Shown here piece after piece: positions 23,854 through 35,108 of a DNA stretch of 64,000 nucleotides. The notes under the pieces are model-generated. The model had not been told where the DNA came from. It did not search any database and saw nothing but the letters and a program-made list of their open reading frames with translations. A program made the position numbers and the translations under genes. Location of the stretch: NCBI GenBank assembly GCA_021018995.1, contig CM037590.1, positions 79,268,097 to 79,332,096 of the forward strand, read 5' to 3'. This stretch comes from Chloranthus sessilifolius. Taxonomy: Eukaryota; Streptophyta; Magnoliopsida; Chloranthales; Chloranthaceae. The number at the start of each line of letters is the position of its first letter. Positions within the stretch are counted from its first letter, which is position 1.

Positions 23854-23871
23854 TCCCTGGCAGCGATGCTA
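23854..23871 (-). other. Primer-binding site of the minus-strand Athila-type element
   Basis: Six bases from the 5' LTR, the minus strand reads TAGCATCGCTGCCAGGGA, a drifted form of the TGGCGCCGTTGCCGGGGA primer site seen intact in the plus-strand element at 34912. Confidence 0.75.
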
Positions 23872-23877
23872 AAAACT

Positions 23878-26800
23878 TGTTAGTTTATTTCGGATTGCTG
23901 GCATATTATTGATGAGAAAACAATGGTGAAGAAATATAAATAAAAAAAGTGGAGAAATAAAAAGTGGTTAAAACAGCAAGTTTGAAATACACAGCCTGGA
24001 AGATACAAGGCTGTTGTAGCAAGTTTTGAGTAAGTAAGAGTTTGTCCCACAGAGAAATTGATCTAGAATCCAAAATGGGTTATATTAGTTGGCCTTCAGA
24101 TCTGGCTACAAATCTGACAATCCTAGAGAAAGGGAGTTGGGTGTCACAACTATACTAAATTAACACTAAAAGAAGGGAAATAAAGTGCAGTCTTATCCTA
24201 AAGAAAGTTTTGTGAAGAAGGTGGTGATAGTGTGTGTTAAAATAAAGCTAAAATGATGGGAAGTAGACAATTGAGCTAAGGTTATTTTCAGTTATGTAAC
24301 TTAGATTTAAGGTTGTCTCTGTAGCAATCCTTCAGATGGCTACAAGCACATCTGTAAGAAAGATGTATCTAACTCAACCCTTATGGTTTGACCTGGTCTC
24401 TTAAGGCTATAACCTATCCACAGTGGTGAAGAAATATAAATCAAAAAGTGGAGAAATAAAAAGTGGTTAAAACAACAAGTCTAAAATTCACAGCATGCAA
24501 GATACAGGGCTGTTGTAGTAAGTTTTGAGTAAGTAAGAGTTTGTCCCCTAGAGAAATTGATCTAGAATCCAAAATGGGTTATATTAGTAGGCCTTCAGAT
24601 CTGGCTACAGATCTGATAATCCTAGAGAAGGGGAGTTGGGTGTCACAACTACACTAAATTAACACGAAAAGAAGGAAAATAAAGTGCAGTCCTATCCTAA
24701 AGAAAGGGTTGCGAAGAGTGTGGTGATGGTATGTGTTAAAATAAAGATAAAATGATGGGAAGTAGGCAATTAAGCTAAGGTTATTTCAGTTATGTAACTC
24801 AGATTTAGGGTTGTCTCTACAGCAATCCTTCATATGGCTACAAGCACATCTGCAAGGAAGATGTATCTAACTCAACCCTTAAGATTTGACCTGGCCTCTT
24901 AAGGCTATAACCTATCCACTTAAATGGTCATAGGTTATCCAATAGAGATGATCAAATCACATGAATTAAATCAAAAAACTAATCTGATCTAATTGAAGGG
25001 AGTGATCTTAAGGCTATAACCTATCTACTTAAATGGTCACAGATTATCCAATAGATGTCCTCCACCCAATGGATCAAATTAGAAAATTAAAATCATTGTA
25101 GACACCATGTTTACCAGGCTACAAGCTCAGGCATCCATGGGGGCAAATAGTTCTTGAAGAACCAATGGAAACCCCAACTGTTCAAAAGTTATTTGGAGAC
25201 TTAAATGCAGCTGGTCATTGCTACATAAGGCTTGCAATGGCTTAGCTCACAAGTCTGCAATCTCTGCAGAGAAATCAAATCTAACAGCTGATGTTGGTAA
25301 AGTAAAATAGAGGGGACCTTGCTCCTGTAGCAACCTCTCACAAGGCTATAAGCTCAAGTGCAGAGGAGAAGAATCCTTCTCAGATCTATAGCTTGGAATC
25401 ACCCTAGGGCTATAGTCTGTCCACTTAAATGGTCACAGGCTATCCACAGAGGTTATCCACACCACAGAGTCTGAGATGAAACATGTAAGTTGCTGCTGCC
25501 ACCATGGTCCCAGGGCTACAAGCTCAAGCTTCCATGGGCATTTCAAATCAGCTCAAATCCTAATTGTATGGCATAGATTGAACAAAACTATAGATAAATA
25601 GGTAATAACAGATTGAATAAACATTTAAAATAAAAATTTCATTGCTTAAAACAATACTTACAATGAGATTTATCAAGGCAGCAGCCTTGTGCAAAATAGC
25701 TCTCACAAAATCCCAAAGGTTACAAGACCCATTATAAAAACTGAATAAAACCAAACCTAATTGCTTACAAAGGATATAGTCAGCAAGTGCTAGGCTAAGA
25801 GAGAAGAAAAAAAAATTGAAAAAGGGGTGATCAACCCTAATCTGCTCGAGCTCACAGCAGACTGAGGTTGAAGGAGAGATATTTTCTAAGTTAAAATTAT
25901 AGCTTATATACTAAGTCCTTGATGCCTTGGCTAAGAGAAGATTAAACCCTAATTTTAGGGCAGCTGTGGCTCTATTACAACCTTAGATGCCTTGGGATGT
26001 GTGCCTTGAGATCAGGACCTCGAGATGTGTGCCATAGACATGAGGAAATCCCTATAAGGTCCCTGGATATGAAATGAGAAGTGGAGAGCCCGAGCTTTGC
26101 GGGGCTGAATCTGGTTCATTAATTTATTCGCACAGATAGCAGAGTGTTCGTGAGGTTAGATTTGTCTTGGAAGGTTTGTCACTCGTGCAGAAAGCCTTTA
26201 ATTAGTCGCGCAGCTGCTTTGGCTTTTAATGAACTCGCGAGGAAGAGTTTGCTTTGGCTCTGCTCGCACAGTAGAGCTTTAGGTACTTCCTGTCGTGAGG
26301 GTCTCGCGTGGAAGACTTTCAATCTCGCTCGACTCCTTGTGAATTAGATAGCACAGTTCGCGCAGAAGGCTTTAGGCTTTTATGTGCGCGAGAGCTGCGC
26401 GAGAGAATATTTGGAGCTCTCTCTCCTCTTGAACTATGCGAGAGCTGTGCAAGATTTCTTGAATTCCTTAATGCAAATTGATCTCGTGAGACTGCGCGTG
26501 CGACTATGTGAGGCTTGTAGTGCGCGAGAACTTCACGAAGACTTTGAGTGTTGAGAGCATAAGAAGTGCACGACTGCTGCGTGAAGTAACTTTCTGAGGC
26601 CACTCCTTCACTGAGCGGACGAGTTCCTCACGAGTTCTTTTATGGTGCATGTATCAACTACGCGAGGAGGCTTTGCTACCGACTTAAACAGCGCGAGGCA
26701 CACTTATGACTGCGTGAGATAACACACTTATGCTTCTCTGTTGCATGCAGCTGCAGCTATTGCACATTTCTCCAATCACATCCCTACTTCTCTCATCTGC

Positions 26801-27057
26801 TGGACTTCTTTGGTCCACCTTGACATGCAAACTAGTCACCATGGTGTGTACCACCATGTTGTTCCACCAATCTTTGGCTCAGCATTCAACCTTGGCTTGA
26901 ATTCTCTCTTTTTGGCTTTAAACACTTGGACTTTGTACTAAGTTGCAGTTGTTATTATTTACTATAAAATATACTCAATAGAGAATTATTAGACAGCTAC
27001 AAGGAGTAGTGAAGGCTAGGTTAAGAGGTGAAAAGTCGTAATTTTTAGTGAAATTCA
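23878..27057 (-). repeat. 5' LTR of the minus-strand Athila-type element
   Basis: Same layout as the LTR at 8186-11407: tandem duplication (starts near 23925 and 24423), minus-strand TATA box at 25903-25914, CTCGCGAG array at about 26090-26700. The outer end (27040-27057) has drifted to gtgaaattca and is followed immediately by Tat-type integrase sequence. Confidence 0.92.
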
Positions 27058-27190
27058 AGCCCAACTAGGAAAGACCTTATGTCATCAGAGAAGTGCTCCC
27101 TGGATACGCGCTTTATATCGCCACCATGGATGGGAATCATTTTCCTAAGCCCATCAACGCTGGATACATACAACAATTCTACTCCTTGTC
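27058..27190 (+). pseudogene. Tat-type integrase C-terminal end (fossil)
   Basis: Reads RPYVIREVLPGYALYI, ATMDGNHFPKPINAGYI and QQFYSL, matching the end of Tat/Ogre integrases (WEGPYxVxxVLxxGAL... MDGxxxPxPVNxxxLKxYY). It begins directly at the end of the Athila-type LTR. Broken and truncated on the left. Confidence 0.8.
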
Positions 27191-28600
27191 TCCCACGGCA
27201 AGGTAAGTATCAATAAAATTGGCTACATGACTGCTTAAGGGCCCCTTAAAAGAGGCCATCATTTCAAAGCCAGGTAGCCAAAAAGCGTCCTTGAATGCTT
27301 ATACCCTTTGCTACACCCCTTGAGCCATTAGCCTTTCTTTCATAAACCCCTCCCCAAAGAAAGAAGAAAGAAAAAGTGTATATACCAAACAAAAAAAAGA
27401 AAAAGAGTTACCATTAAAATATATAAAAAATTAAAAAAGTAAAATTCCCAAAAGAGGTGTCTGAAAAGAAAATAAAAGGAACAAAAAAATATAGAAAAGA
27501 AAAAATCATAGGGCATGTACAGTAAAAATCCCCCAACGAAGAAGTTTATTATGGCAACTACAACCAATCAAGAAAAAACCTTAAAAACCAAGAATACCTT
27601 CAAAATTCCTAAACCTATCCGTTCTAACCCATGGCCATGATACTTCTCTGAAGAAAACCCTCTTTAAGGTCTATGACCAGTCATGGTATCCGTTGAGTCA
27701 GCACGAGCAAAGCTGAGAGACGATAGAAGAACTTCATCTAACCGGCTATGACAGAATCAACATCCATGTCATGGCCTTTTGAAAAAAGAAAAAAATAAAG
27801 AAAGAAAAATATACAAGCTCAAAGTAAAATGTGCATGGTGAAAACCCGTAAGAGCGCCAAGGGTAAAAAGAGCGAGCTTGTGCGGACCAGGTGAAAACCT
27901 GAAAAGGCACCAACATGCACGACGAAAACCCATGGACATAGTGAAAACTTGAATGGGCGCTACAGGTAAAAAAAGAGGGCAACAATGGGCACGACGAAAA
28001 CTCGACTTGGGTGCTGTGAGTAAAAAAGGGTCGTAAAAAAAAAAAAAAGAGAAAGTCGTCAGTTACTCCTTTGGTCACATACAAATTACCTGGTTGCCAA
28101 CTGGGCCACTCTTGTTAGCTCAAATCGTGTCCTGACCAGGAATATCTTCATAATCACACCGTCAAATGCATGGCTAGAGGTAAAGATAAAAGGCTGACTC
28201 AATTAAAATGGGATGGACTTTCCGACCTTGGGAAAATTCTGGACCTCGGCCCCTACCGCATGGACAGGTTCGACTATTCTTAAAATGGGACCCGTTACCT
28301 CTCGTCACGTTTAAGGCAAAGAAGATAATAGATTTCCCTTTTTCATTTTAGATAAAGAAAATGAAAAAATAAGATAATAGATTTCCCTTTTCCATCTTAG
28401 ATAAAGAAAATGAAAAAATAAGATAATAGATTTTCCTTTTCCATTTTAGATAAAGAAAACGAAAAAAAAAAGATAATAGATTTCCCTTTTCCATTTTCAT
28501 TTCTAAACTTTGCTTGCTCCACATCTCAAAAAGATAATTGGTGTGGCACCCTGTTTCTCCCTTTAGAAATTTGAAAAAGAAATAACAACATCAATATATA
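27191..28600 (+). repeat. Tat 3' spacer with two kinds of short repeats
   Basis: At 27835-28030 phrases of the form gtgaaaacc(c/t)g...gggcgc and 'gacgaaaac' recur several times, a style common in Tat spacers. At about 28320-28500 there is a clean tandem repeat with a ~51-bp period, about 3.5 copies, built on agataatagatttcccttt and attttagataaagaaaa. No coding signal. A short (TA)n lies at 28590-28608. Confidence 0.8.
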
Positions 28601-28689
28601 TATATATATGCAAACCCAAAAAATATATATCTATCAAGGGAGTTTTCATACTCCCTCACTGTGGTATTTGATCTGTGCAAGAAGGGTAT

Positions 28690-30210
28690 GTGCAGGAATT
28701 GGTCATCGGCCAAGCTCGTGCTCCAGGTTGCGAACCTGCTCACGTAAGGCATCTTCACAGACATTTCGTTCAATCATCCATCGACCATGGAGGCCTTTGT
28801 ACCACTTTTGGGAATCATCAGTATGGCCAAGGACGTCACTCAAAGTTTCTTCCAAGCGAGAGACTTCATATTCTATAGCGTCAGCTCTCGTTTCAGCAAC
28901 ACCGACTCTCACTTGCTCTTTCTCTAAGCGCTCAGACAATAACCACTTTTCGTATACAAGAAGCTCTATCCAGGTCAAAAGTGTCACTTCCTTCTTTGGC
29001 CATGGTCCCTCGGAATTATTACTCTCAGCCGGAACAAGTTGCTTCGAAAAAGATGTCATGGAGGATAACCAAGTCTCATACTCTTGAGAAGTAAAAGGAA
29101 CAGTCCCCTACTCAAGGTCACACATATGGGTTGGCTGACACATCTCCCAAAGCAATGCTATCTTCTCCAAGTCTTCAGAGGACCCCCAATTAAAAATCAA
29201 GCTGCACAGTGGAGGCCTCACCCACGAGGCACATGTTGAGTGTAGCCAAACTGGCATAAAACTTGAGAAGGAAAATAATGGGTACTGCCAGTCAACCCTA
29301 GAAGGGTGATACCCTCATGATCTCAGGATCACACTATGGGGAAGGTCCCATCAAGCCATGGAAGCCTCCACATAAGCTTTGCCTCGATCAACCAAAGGTG
29401 CATCTCGCGTGTATTCTTCTGAGGTAACGTAGAACATTAGCTCAGAAAGCAACGAGCAGCTTCTAGTCGCACCACATAAAAGCGGGGCACAAATCCCAAA
29501 ATGGCAAGATGCTTCCCGAGCTAGACCTGAAGAAGAATGGGGCATCCCTGAAAGCACCCGACCTTGCTTGAGGCAAAGGCATCAAGACTGCGGTAAAGCC
29601 CGGCCAGTACAAAATGTACAATAGAGCGGCCCTTTTCAAGCTCCACCAACACGTCGCTGAGTGCAAGAGAGAAACTCTTTCCCCTATGTAAAAAAGGGCC
29701 TCCGAGAGAAGGCAAAGGGTGAAAGCATTCACGTTAAGAATATTTTTGGTCGAAAATTTTTGCAAACTTTTATCGCCAAAAATTTCTCGCAGGAATTTCA
29801 CCGAACACCTAGTGGGCTCGCCGACAAAGCTCTTCTCAAACCCACTTTTCTTCAAACCCAAAATCGTGTGGATGGTCTTGGCATAGCCCAATTTTGGTAC
29901 CACCTTAGCAAGGCCGCGATGTAATGTCAAACCCGACAAAACAGAGAGCTCTTCAAGTGTCAGAGTTAGCTCACAGGTCCCAAAATGGAAGACATGGGTT
30001 TCCGCCTGCCAATGAGAAACAACTGCATGGATAAAATCCCAAAATAGAAGAACATCAAGTAAAGAGGAGAGATGAGCAAGCCCAAGTTGATCCAAACCTG
30101 CAAGCTCGCTCTCATTCAAGCTATCAAACCAATGTTTTAGAAAATTGGGCCCTACACCCAAGGAAGGAAGTATAAGAGTCTCGGGCCCCACTGGAGGGTG
30201 GGATCATGAA
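28690..30210 (-). pseudogene. Antisense PMD unit B: plant mobile domain protein with coiled-coil tail (fossil)
   Basis: Minus-strand unit opposite to its host Tat element. The N-terminal part (29463-30191) reads LSSLLDVLLFWDFIHAVVSHWQAETHVFHFGTCELTLTLEELSVLSGL split over consecutive phrases, the signature of the plant mobile domain (PMD, PF10536, sometimes called aminotransferase-like). The C-terminal part (28703-29059) is a charged heptad-like helix ending in EDALREQVRNLEHELGR, probably coiled coil. PMD proteins occur both as host MAIL/MAIN genes and as accessory genes of retroelements and MULEs; biochemical function is unknown. It is preceded on its own strand by a palindrome array (30386-30552). 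Broken. Confidence 0.75.
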
Positions 30211-30385
30211 GCGGGTCCATTGTCATACAAAGCCATTTAAATGAATCACGGTTCGATGTAGGACAATGAACCGACACATGGGAGAAAAAGGAAAAAAAAA
30301 ATCATAGCAAAATTCAGAACCCAACTTAAATTTGAAAAAAAGAATTTATTCCTAGGCCTTATAGGGCCATCAGAGACCAAAAGTG

Positions 30386-30552
30386 CCTTGCGTATATTTT
30401 GTATACGTAAGGGCAAAATGCCTCAGAAAGTGCCTCGCGTATATTTTAGATATGCAAGACCAAAATTCCCTAGAAAATGCCTTGCGTATATTTTCTATAC
30501 ACAAGGCAAAAAATCCCAGGAAATTTCCTTGCGTATATAAAATATATGCAAG
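30386..30552. repeat. Four copies of a ~27-bp TATA-containing palindrome
   Basis: Imperfect palindromes with arms CCTTGCGTATA / TATACGCAAGG at 30386-30412, 30433-30458, 30480-30506 and 30527-30552, spaced about 47 bp. They lie upstream of PMD unit B on its strand. The same motif occurs at 48830-48904 and in the LTR U3 at 49920-50087. Confidence 0.9.
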
Positions 30553-30559
30553 ACCAAAA

Positions 30560-30568
30560 AACCAAAAA

Positions 30569-30606
<38 letters not shown>

Positions 30607-31007
30607 CATATATGTATGTGGGGCTGTCTCCCCTTGTCATTTAAACCTGTCCCTACTTACACTAAGCAATTTTGCCCTCACAAGAGGCACCCTGGATGAC
30701 GAGTCAGACACCCACCTGTGGTTACCTAACCTATCCCTTTTGGTTTTAGGTATCACCCTTTTGGATAAAAATAGAGGACATAGCAAGTAGCTGAACTTCA
30801 ATCATACATTGGCCATCAACACATAAAAGGGGAAGAAAGAGAACAAGTACCTCACATGCAGAAAGTCGAAAATAAAATTACATTGGCAACCATTCAAAAA
30901 GTGCTCAAATGACATCCATAGTTAATCATATTAACTACATCAGTCTAATCCAATGTTCAAATAAAAAACAAAACAGAAAAGTAGCCTCCGATCAGGTTCT
31001 GGGCCCT
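30560..31007. other. Spacer between the two PMD units
   Basis: Begins with a (TA)n run at 30572-30602. No coding phrase recognised. Confidence 0.5.
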
Positions 31008-33050
31008 CAAGAATCCCTCCTCCGCCTGCGTTGGGTCTTCTGATAGGTCATGGACGTGACCTCCTTCACTCGCGACCATGCCCGGGTAAGCCGACTACGC
31101 AATGAACACGACTCCTTCTCGTGAGCACGCTGAAAGCATCATGTGAGAATGATCAATTGAGAGAAAGCATAGGTCGAAAAAATACAGAAAGGATAAACCA
31201 ACATCATACTCACCACTTTGGCCTCCCAAAGATTAGCAATATGACGGTAATACTCCGCCTAGTGAACGGCTGACTCATAAACCTATAAAAGAAAATAGGG
31301 AAAATATTAGTAGCGTGGAGAAAAAGGAGGGGGAAAGCATGTCCCTAAAAGAAGAAACAAACTCACCCCGAGGATTAGCTCAGGAGGAGGAGGTCTAATC
31401 TCCTCAGTGGAAAGGTGGGCACGCTCGGTTACATCCTCACACAACTGTGAGAGGAATCCATCATCAAATCGCCTGAAAACCCTGAAAGATCCTATGGTAG
31501 ATGTCCTCGAGGATCCCGCACCAGAGGTCCCTGTGGGTCCTGCACCCGGCGTCTTTGAAGGACCTGCATCTGTGCCCATGTCAGGATCCCCTGCCTCCTC
31601 AAACTGGAAGATGGGGGAAGAGGTCCGATCAGTAAAGCATAAAACATAGTAATCATAAAGGAAACAAACAAAGGCAAGGGGAGGAAATACCTGAGTGCGT
31701 AGATCCCCGAATGCCAAAAAGTTAGCACCAGGTATAAAAAGTGGGAGGATGGATCGATAGGGAAGAGACTCATACCACTACTGATATCCCCCAGGCTGAA
31801 AAAGGCCATCAGCAGGATTCCCATGATGGAGGAGGCCCTCTGCAAGCTCCTCAACCATGCCCCCCGGCTCCATAACATCCTCAAGAGGGCCCTGAGACAC
31901 GACAAAGTAATTGCAGTACTGGTGTACCACTCTCTCCCAAATAGTAGGCTCGGGTTCAGGCGCCATAAAAGAAGATGACACGGTGATCAACAAACAGTCG
32001 GGATTAGCCAATAGCAGCGCGATTTTGGAATGGGGATCCGACATAGGGATTAAACACAATTTGTCCAAGAAAGAAAAGCACTGTTAGTCAGAGGATGTAG
32101 TCAAACCTCACTAATTGAACAAGGGAAGAAGGTGTTAAACCTGCTCCAGAATCATAAGGTTGAATTAAGACCTCAGACCCAACTCCAAATGTTTCATCCC
32201 ACTTCCCTGTGATGATCCTTGTGCCAGAGGCTCATAAGAGGGTAAGTGTACTCGCTAGAAAAGAGAAGGGGGCGGCTTGGATAAAAATGCAAATAGCCCC
32301 AAACCTAGAAAGATGCACAAACAAGAAAGTACATATCAAATCATAATCAAATCCAAAGTGGTAAACTAGGGGGAATGAAAGAGCAAAGCAAACAAGTTAC
32401 CTCAATCACAGGCCAAAAGCCATAAATGGAGGCAAGGTCCCCGATGGAGGCTCTGGCTAGGATGTCCATCAATACAGCATACCCGACGCTGCCCCAATCT
32501 AAACGATGTACATTGTCTCAGTACTCCATCAAGCTGAGAAGGGAGAGGGACACACGACCTCCGCTAACATTGGCAAGGATTGTCTTGCCCAGAACGAAGA
32601 GTAGTGCAATGTGAGCCAGCATCACGGCACGCTTAGGATTGATAACGATGTCCATATCAGGCTGGTCTGGGTCAACCAACTCCTCATCATCAAATAGATC
32701 TGTCAGCCATGACAGCTTAACCTCAGAACCAGTCATGTGGGAGGAAGAGGGATAAGCCCCAATCAATCGAACTACCTCCTCATAGTCGGGAATGTGAGGG
32801 GAGAACACTGGATCCTCTCCTATCGCGATCCCTGTGATCATGGACCAGTCGACAGGGATAATGGTCATCTTGTCCACGGACGTATGAAAAGTCATTGTCT
32901 CGGGATGGAACCCCTCTACCAAGGCTTTCACATAAGGCCAATCACCCCTCATGGCGGGACAAGATAGGAAGTTCCCAAAGCCAGCCCGCGCCAGGAAAAA
33001 CCTCACAACATGAGGGAGACGGGTGTAGAAGTGTTGAAGGTCAAGCCAGC
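31008..33050 (-). pseudogene. Antisense PMD unit A: second plant-mobile-domain-like gene (fossil)
   Basis: Minus strand. The main block (32518-33006) reads FFLARAGFGNFLSCP, WPYVKALVEGFHPETMTFHTSVDKMTIIPVDWSMITGIAIG in successive phrases, then WLTDLFDD, and KRAVMLAHIALLFVLGKTILAN. This layout and the TFH...T(I/L)..DW..ITGI core match PMD proteins. Good donor and acceptor-like sites (GAG|gtaact near 32400, ttctag|C near 32260) suggest introns, as in other PMD genes. The tail ends near 31010 in a basic, helical segment (RAHEKESCSLRSRL, KEVTSMTYQKTQRRRRDS). The unit is cut at 33050 by the nested Athila-type element and carries on at 47287. It is related to unit B but clearly diverged. Broken. Confidence 0.65.
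33046..33050. repeat. Target-site duplication CCAGC, left copy
   Basis: CCAGC at 33046-33050 is repeated at 47282-47286, exactly flanking the two LTR ends. Five bases is the normal Ty3/Gypsy duplication. Confidence 0.95.
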
Positions 33051-34905
33051 TGTTGACAAGTGAAAAATACCATTTTTCACCCCTGAACTTGAGTCTTGAT
33101 AGACCTTTGAGAGAACTAAATAAGTGTTTTAAGTGCTTATGTTGCAGCTAACAATAAAGACAGGCTTAACCATAAAAGCAGCTTAAAAGTGCCAATAAGA
33201 TGACAATCCATGTCAATCCAAAGGAAGAAAGTGAAGAAACAACCTCATCAGCTGTTGAAAGGTCTGAATAGAAGAAGCAAAGACCTGGAAGAGAAGTATG
33301 GAACAATTCGAACAGAAAAATGCACTACAGAGTCCTTTTCACAAAGAACCTGTACTTTTCGCAAAGAACCTGAAACTCTGCGAAAAGGAATAAAACTCTA
33401 GGCGTAGCATTCGAAGAGCATCTGAACTGTTCGAAGAGAGGATTGAACTTTGTGAAAAGAAGAAAACACAATTCGAACAGAACCAGAACATTGCGAAAAG
33501 AGCTTCAGGAGTCACAACACTTTGCGAAAAGGCCCCTAAGCTGTGCGAAGAGGTATTCTGGAGATTCACAGCTTTAACAAGGGCAATTCAGTAATCTGTT
33601 GCACGCGTCCCAATGCATTTTAAAACCTAGGGACATTCCAGAGGGTTCTAAGCATGAAGCGAAGGAATATTCCACCCCACGTGAGCACCTAGAGAGGGAA
33701 TAACTTGGCGGGAACTTCTAGAAACTCTAACAAACTTTCAAAATGCATAACAGAATTGATGCCTTTTTCACCTGATTGGCTGAACCAGATCGAGGAATTC
33801 TGATTGGCCAGAACAGATCTGGATCCCCGTGCTCGACTACCATTGGTCAATACAGATCTGAGAACCTCTGATTGGTTGATACACATCTGAGCTGGACCTG
33901 GGGAAAGCTATAAATAGACGAAGCATTTGCCCAATTGGGGCATCCAGATTTTGAGTTTCATTTCTAATCCCCCATTTCCCAGCCAGACAGCTTGTCTGAA
34001 ATCCTTGTAATAGCCTACTTTGTACTTGCATTTGAGAGTTGTGAGATACTGTTGTAACTCAAAGGAGAGTTTGCATCCAAGACTGCAAATCCGAGAGCTG
34101 TTAAGCCGTGCTCTATAAATTGTAAGGATGAATTTTAAAAGGTTGCTGTAAACTATGCATTCTCCATTAGACTCATGTCAAGGGTTCCCTCTGATCTCCT
34201 CAGTACATTAGACTCCTTTAGATTCATTGTTTTGCATGCAATTTCCCTTGATTCATTAATCCTGTGAGAATTAGTGTTTGTAACCTAGTCTCTTACAGCA
34301 TTTGTAGTGACGTTTCTTGTTCTGAATTGAGGATTTGGATTAAAGACTATTGGATGGTTTGTGGGCATTAAAGTGGACATACCATAGCCATAAGTGTAAG
34401 CCTAATCCTTGAATTAGATTTATCTCTCTTACATCTGTGCTTATAGCCAGATGAAGATTGGATCACCTCTGTTGAGCTGCAGTTATTCTCATTAGATTTC
34501 AAAGACCAAATCAGATTTAGATATTACTTCTCCATCTTTGTTTCAATCATTCCCCCAACTCGGATCTGGATCATTTAGTTTAAATTTTTCTTTGTTTTTA
34601 GTTAGTTAAACGTGACAAATTCAAACCTCTCATCTTATCAGTTTTCTAGATAGGATAAGAAGCCAGATCTGGTAGCTCAAATCTGGAGGTTTATCTTACA
34701 TTTTAGACAAATTCTCTGTGGAGGATCTTTCACTCACTTACTTTTAAAACTTGCTAAAATTGGCCCTGATCTTGCAGGCTAATTCTCTTCTAACTATGCT
34801 GATATTTCTTTATTTTTTTTTTATAGTCTAGAGCCACTGTAATTTAGCAGCTATAAATCTGTTTTCAAAACACACATAAATCAAGCACACTAAGAAGCAA
34901 CAACA
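33051..34905 (+). repeat. 5' LTR of the plus-strand Athila-type element
   Basis: Starts TGTTGACAAGTG and ends AACAACA. The U3 contains a TTTCGCAAAG / GCGAAAAG / TTCGAA motif array (33300-33560), then four CCAAT-plus-CAGATCTG modules (33770-33895), then a TATA box (CTATAAATAG, 33908-33917). R-U5 follows to 34905 and has several more AGATCTGG/GATCTGG phrases. Confidence 0.97.
33300..33920 (+). promoter_or_regulatory. U3 promoter of the plus-strand Athila-type LTR
   Basis: About ten near-palindromic sites of the forms TTTCGCAAAG, TGCGAAAAG, TTCGAAGAG and TTCGAACAG occur in 33300-33560. Between 33770 and 33895 four modules repeat: ATTGG (inverted CCAAT) followed by an AGATCTG or close variant about 7-12 bases on. 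The TATA box CTATAAATAG is at 33908-33917, so the start of transcription is expected near 33940. The second LTR has the same set with TATA at 46301-46310. Confidence 0.7.
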
Positions 34906-34911
34906 AGTTTT

Positions 34912-34929
34912 TGGCGCCGTTGCCGGGGA
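34912..34929 (+). other. Primer-binding site of the plus-strand Athila-type element
   Basis: TGGCGCCGTTGCCGGGGA, six bases after the LTR, is the classic Athila primer site (usually assigned to tRNA-Asp). Confidence 0.92.
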
Positions 34930-35108
34930 ATTTGTTCTAAAATAGGTAGACCTAAGTTTTTACCTTTATTTTTTTTATATCATTACTAAACTATTCTATT
35001 GTTTATACCTGTGCAGTTATTCATGTCTAATTTTTGAAGAAGGGAAACTACTTAAAAAGAAATTCTGAAGGTTTGCTGTGAATAATCAGATTTTTTGTTC
35101 TGAGTTGT

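Larger units (their letters stand above)
8186..27057 (-). mobile_element. Athila-type Ty3/Gypsy LTR retrotransposon, near full length, broken (fossil)
   Basis: All expected parts are present on the minus strand, right to left: 5' LTR (23878-27057), primer site (23854-23871), gag, protease, RT, RNase H, integrase, a spacer, an extra 3' ORF, polypurine tract (11408-11421) and 3' LTR (8186-11407). Total is about 18.9 kb. The LTRs are roughly 90-93% identical by eye, with many C/T and G/A differences, so the insertion is fairly old. The protein regions are broken in perhaps a dozen or more places. No matching 5-bp target duplication is seen: the left flank is ATCCA and the right flank AGCCC. The two flanks also belong to different kinds of sequence. 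Confidence 0.93.

Noticed and set aside
8186-27057. A 5-bp target duplication for the minus-strand Athila-type element
   Set aside because: ATCCA and AGCCC do not match, and shifting the ends by a few bases does not help.
28608-29087. Plus-strand 159-residue frame
   Set aside because: Opposite to the coiled-coil tail of PMD unit B; no recognisable domain.
29463-30191. Aminotransferase function for the PMD units
   Set aside because: 'Aminotransferase-like' is an old family label; no cofactor-binding lysine motif or enzyme fold evidence is visible.
30386-30552. Regularly spaced ~27-bp repeats resembling a CRISPR array
   Set aside because: Repeats are self-palindromic, imperfect, only four, the 'spacers' are AT-rich and alike, and the context is a plant retroelement with no cas genes.
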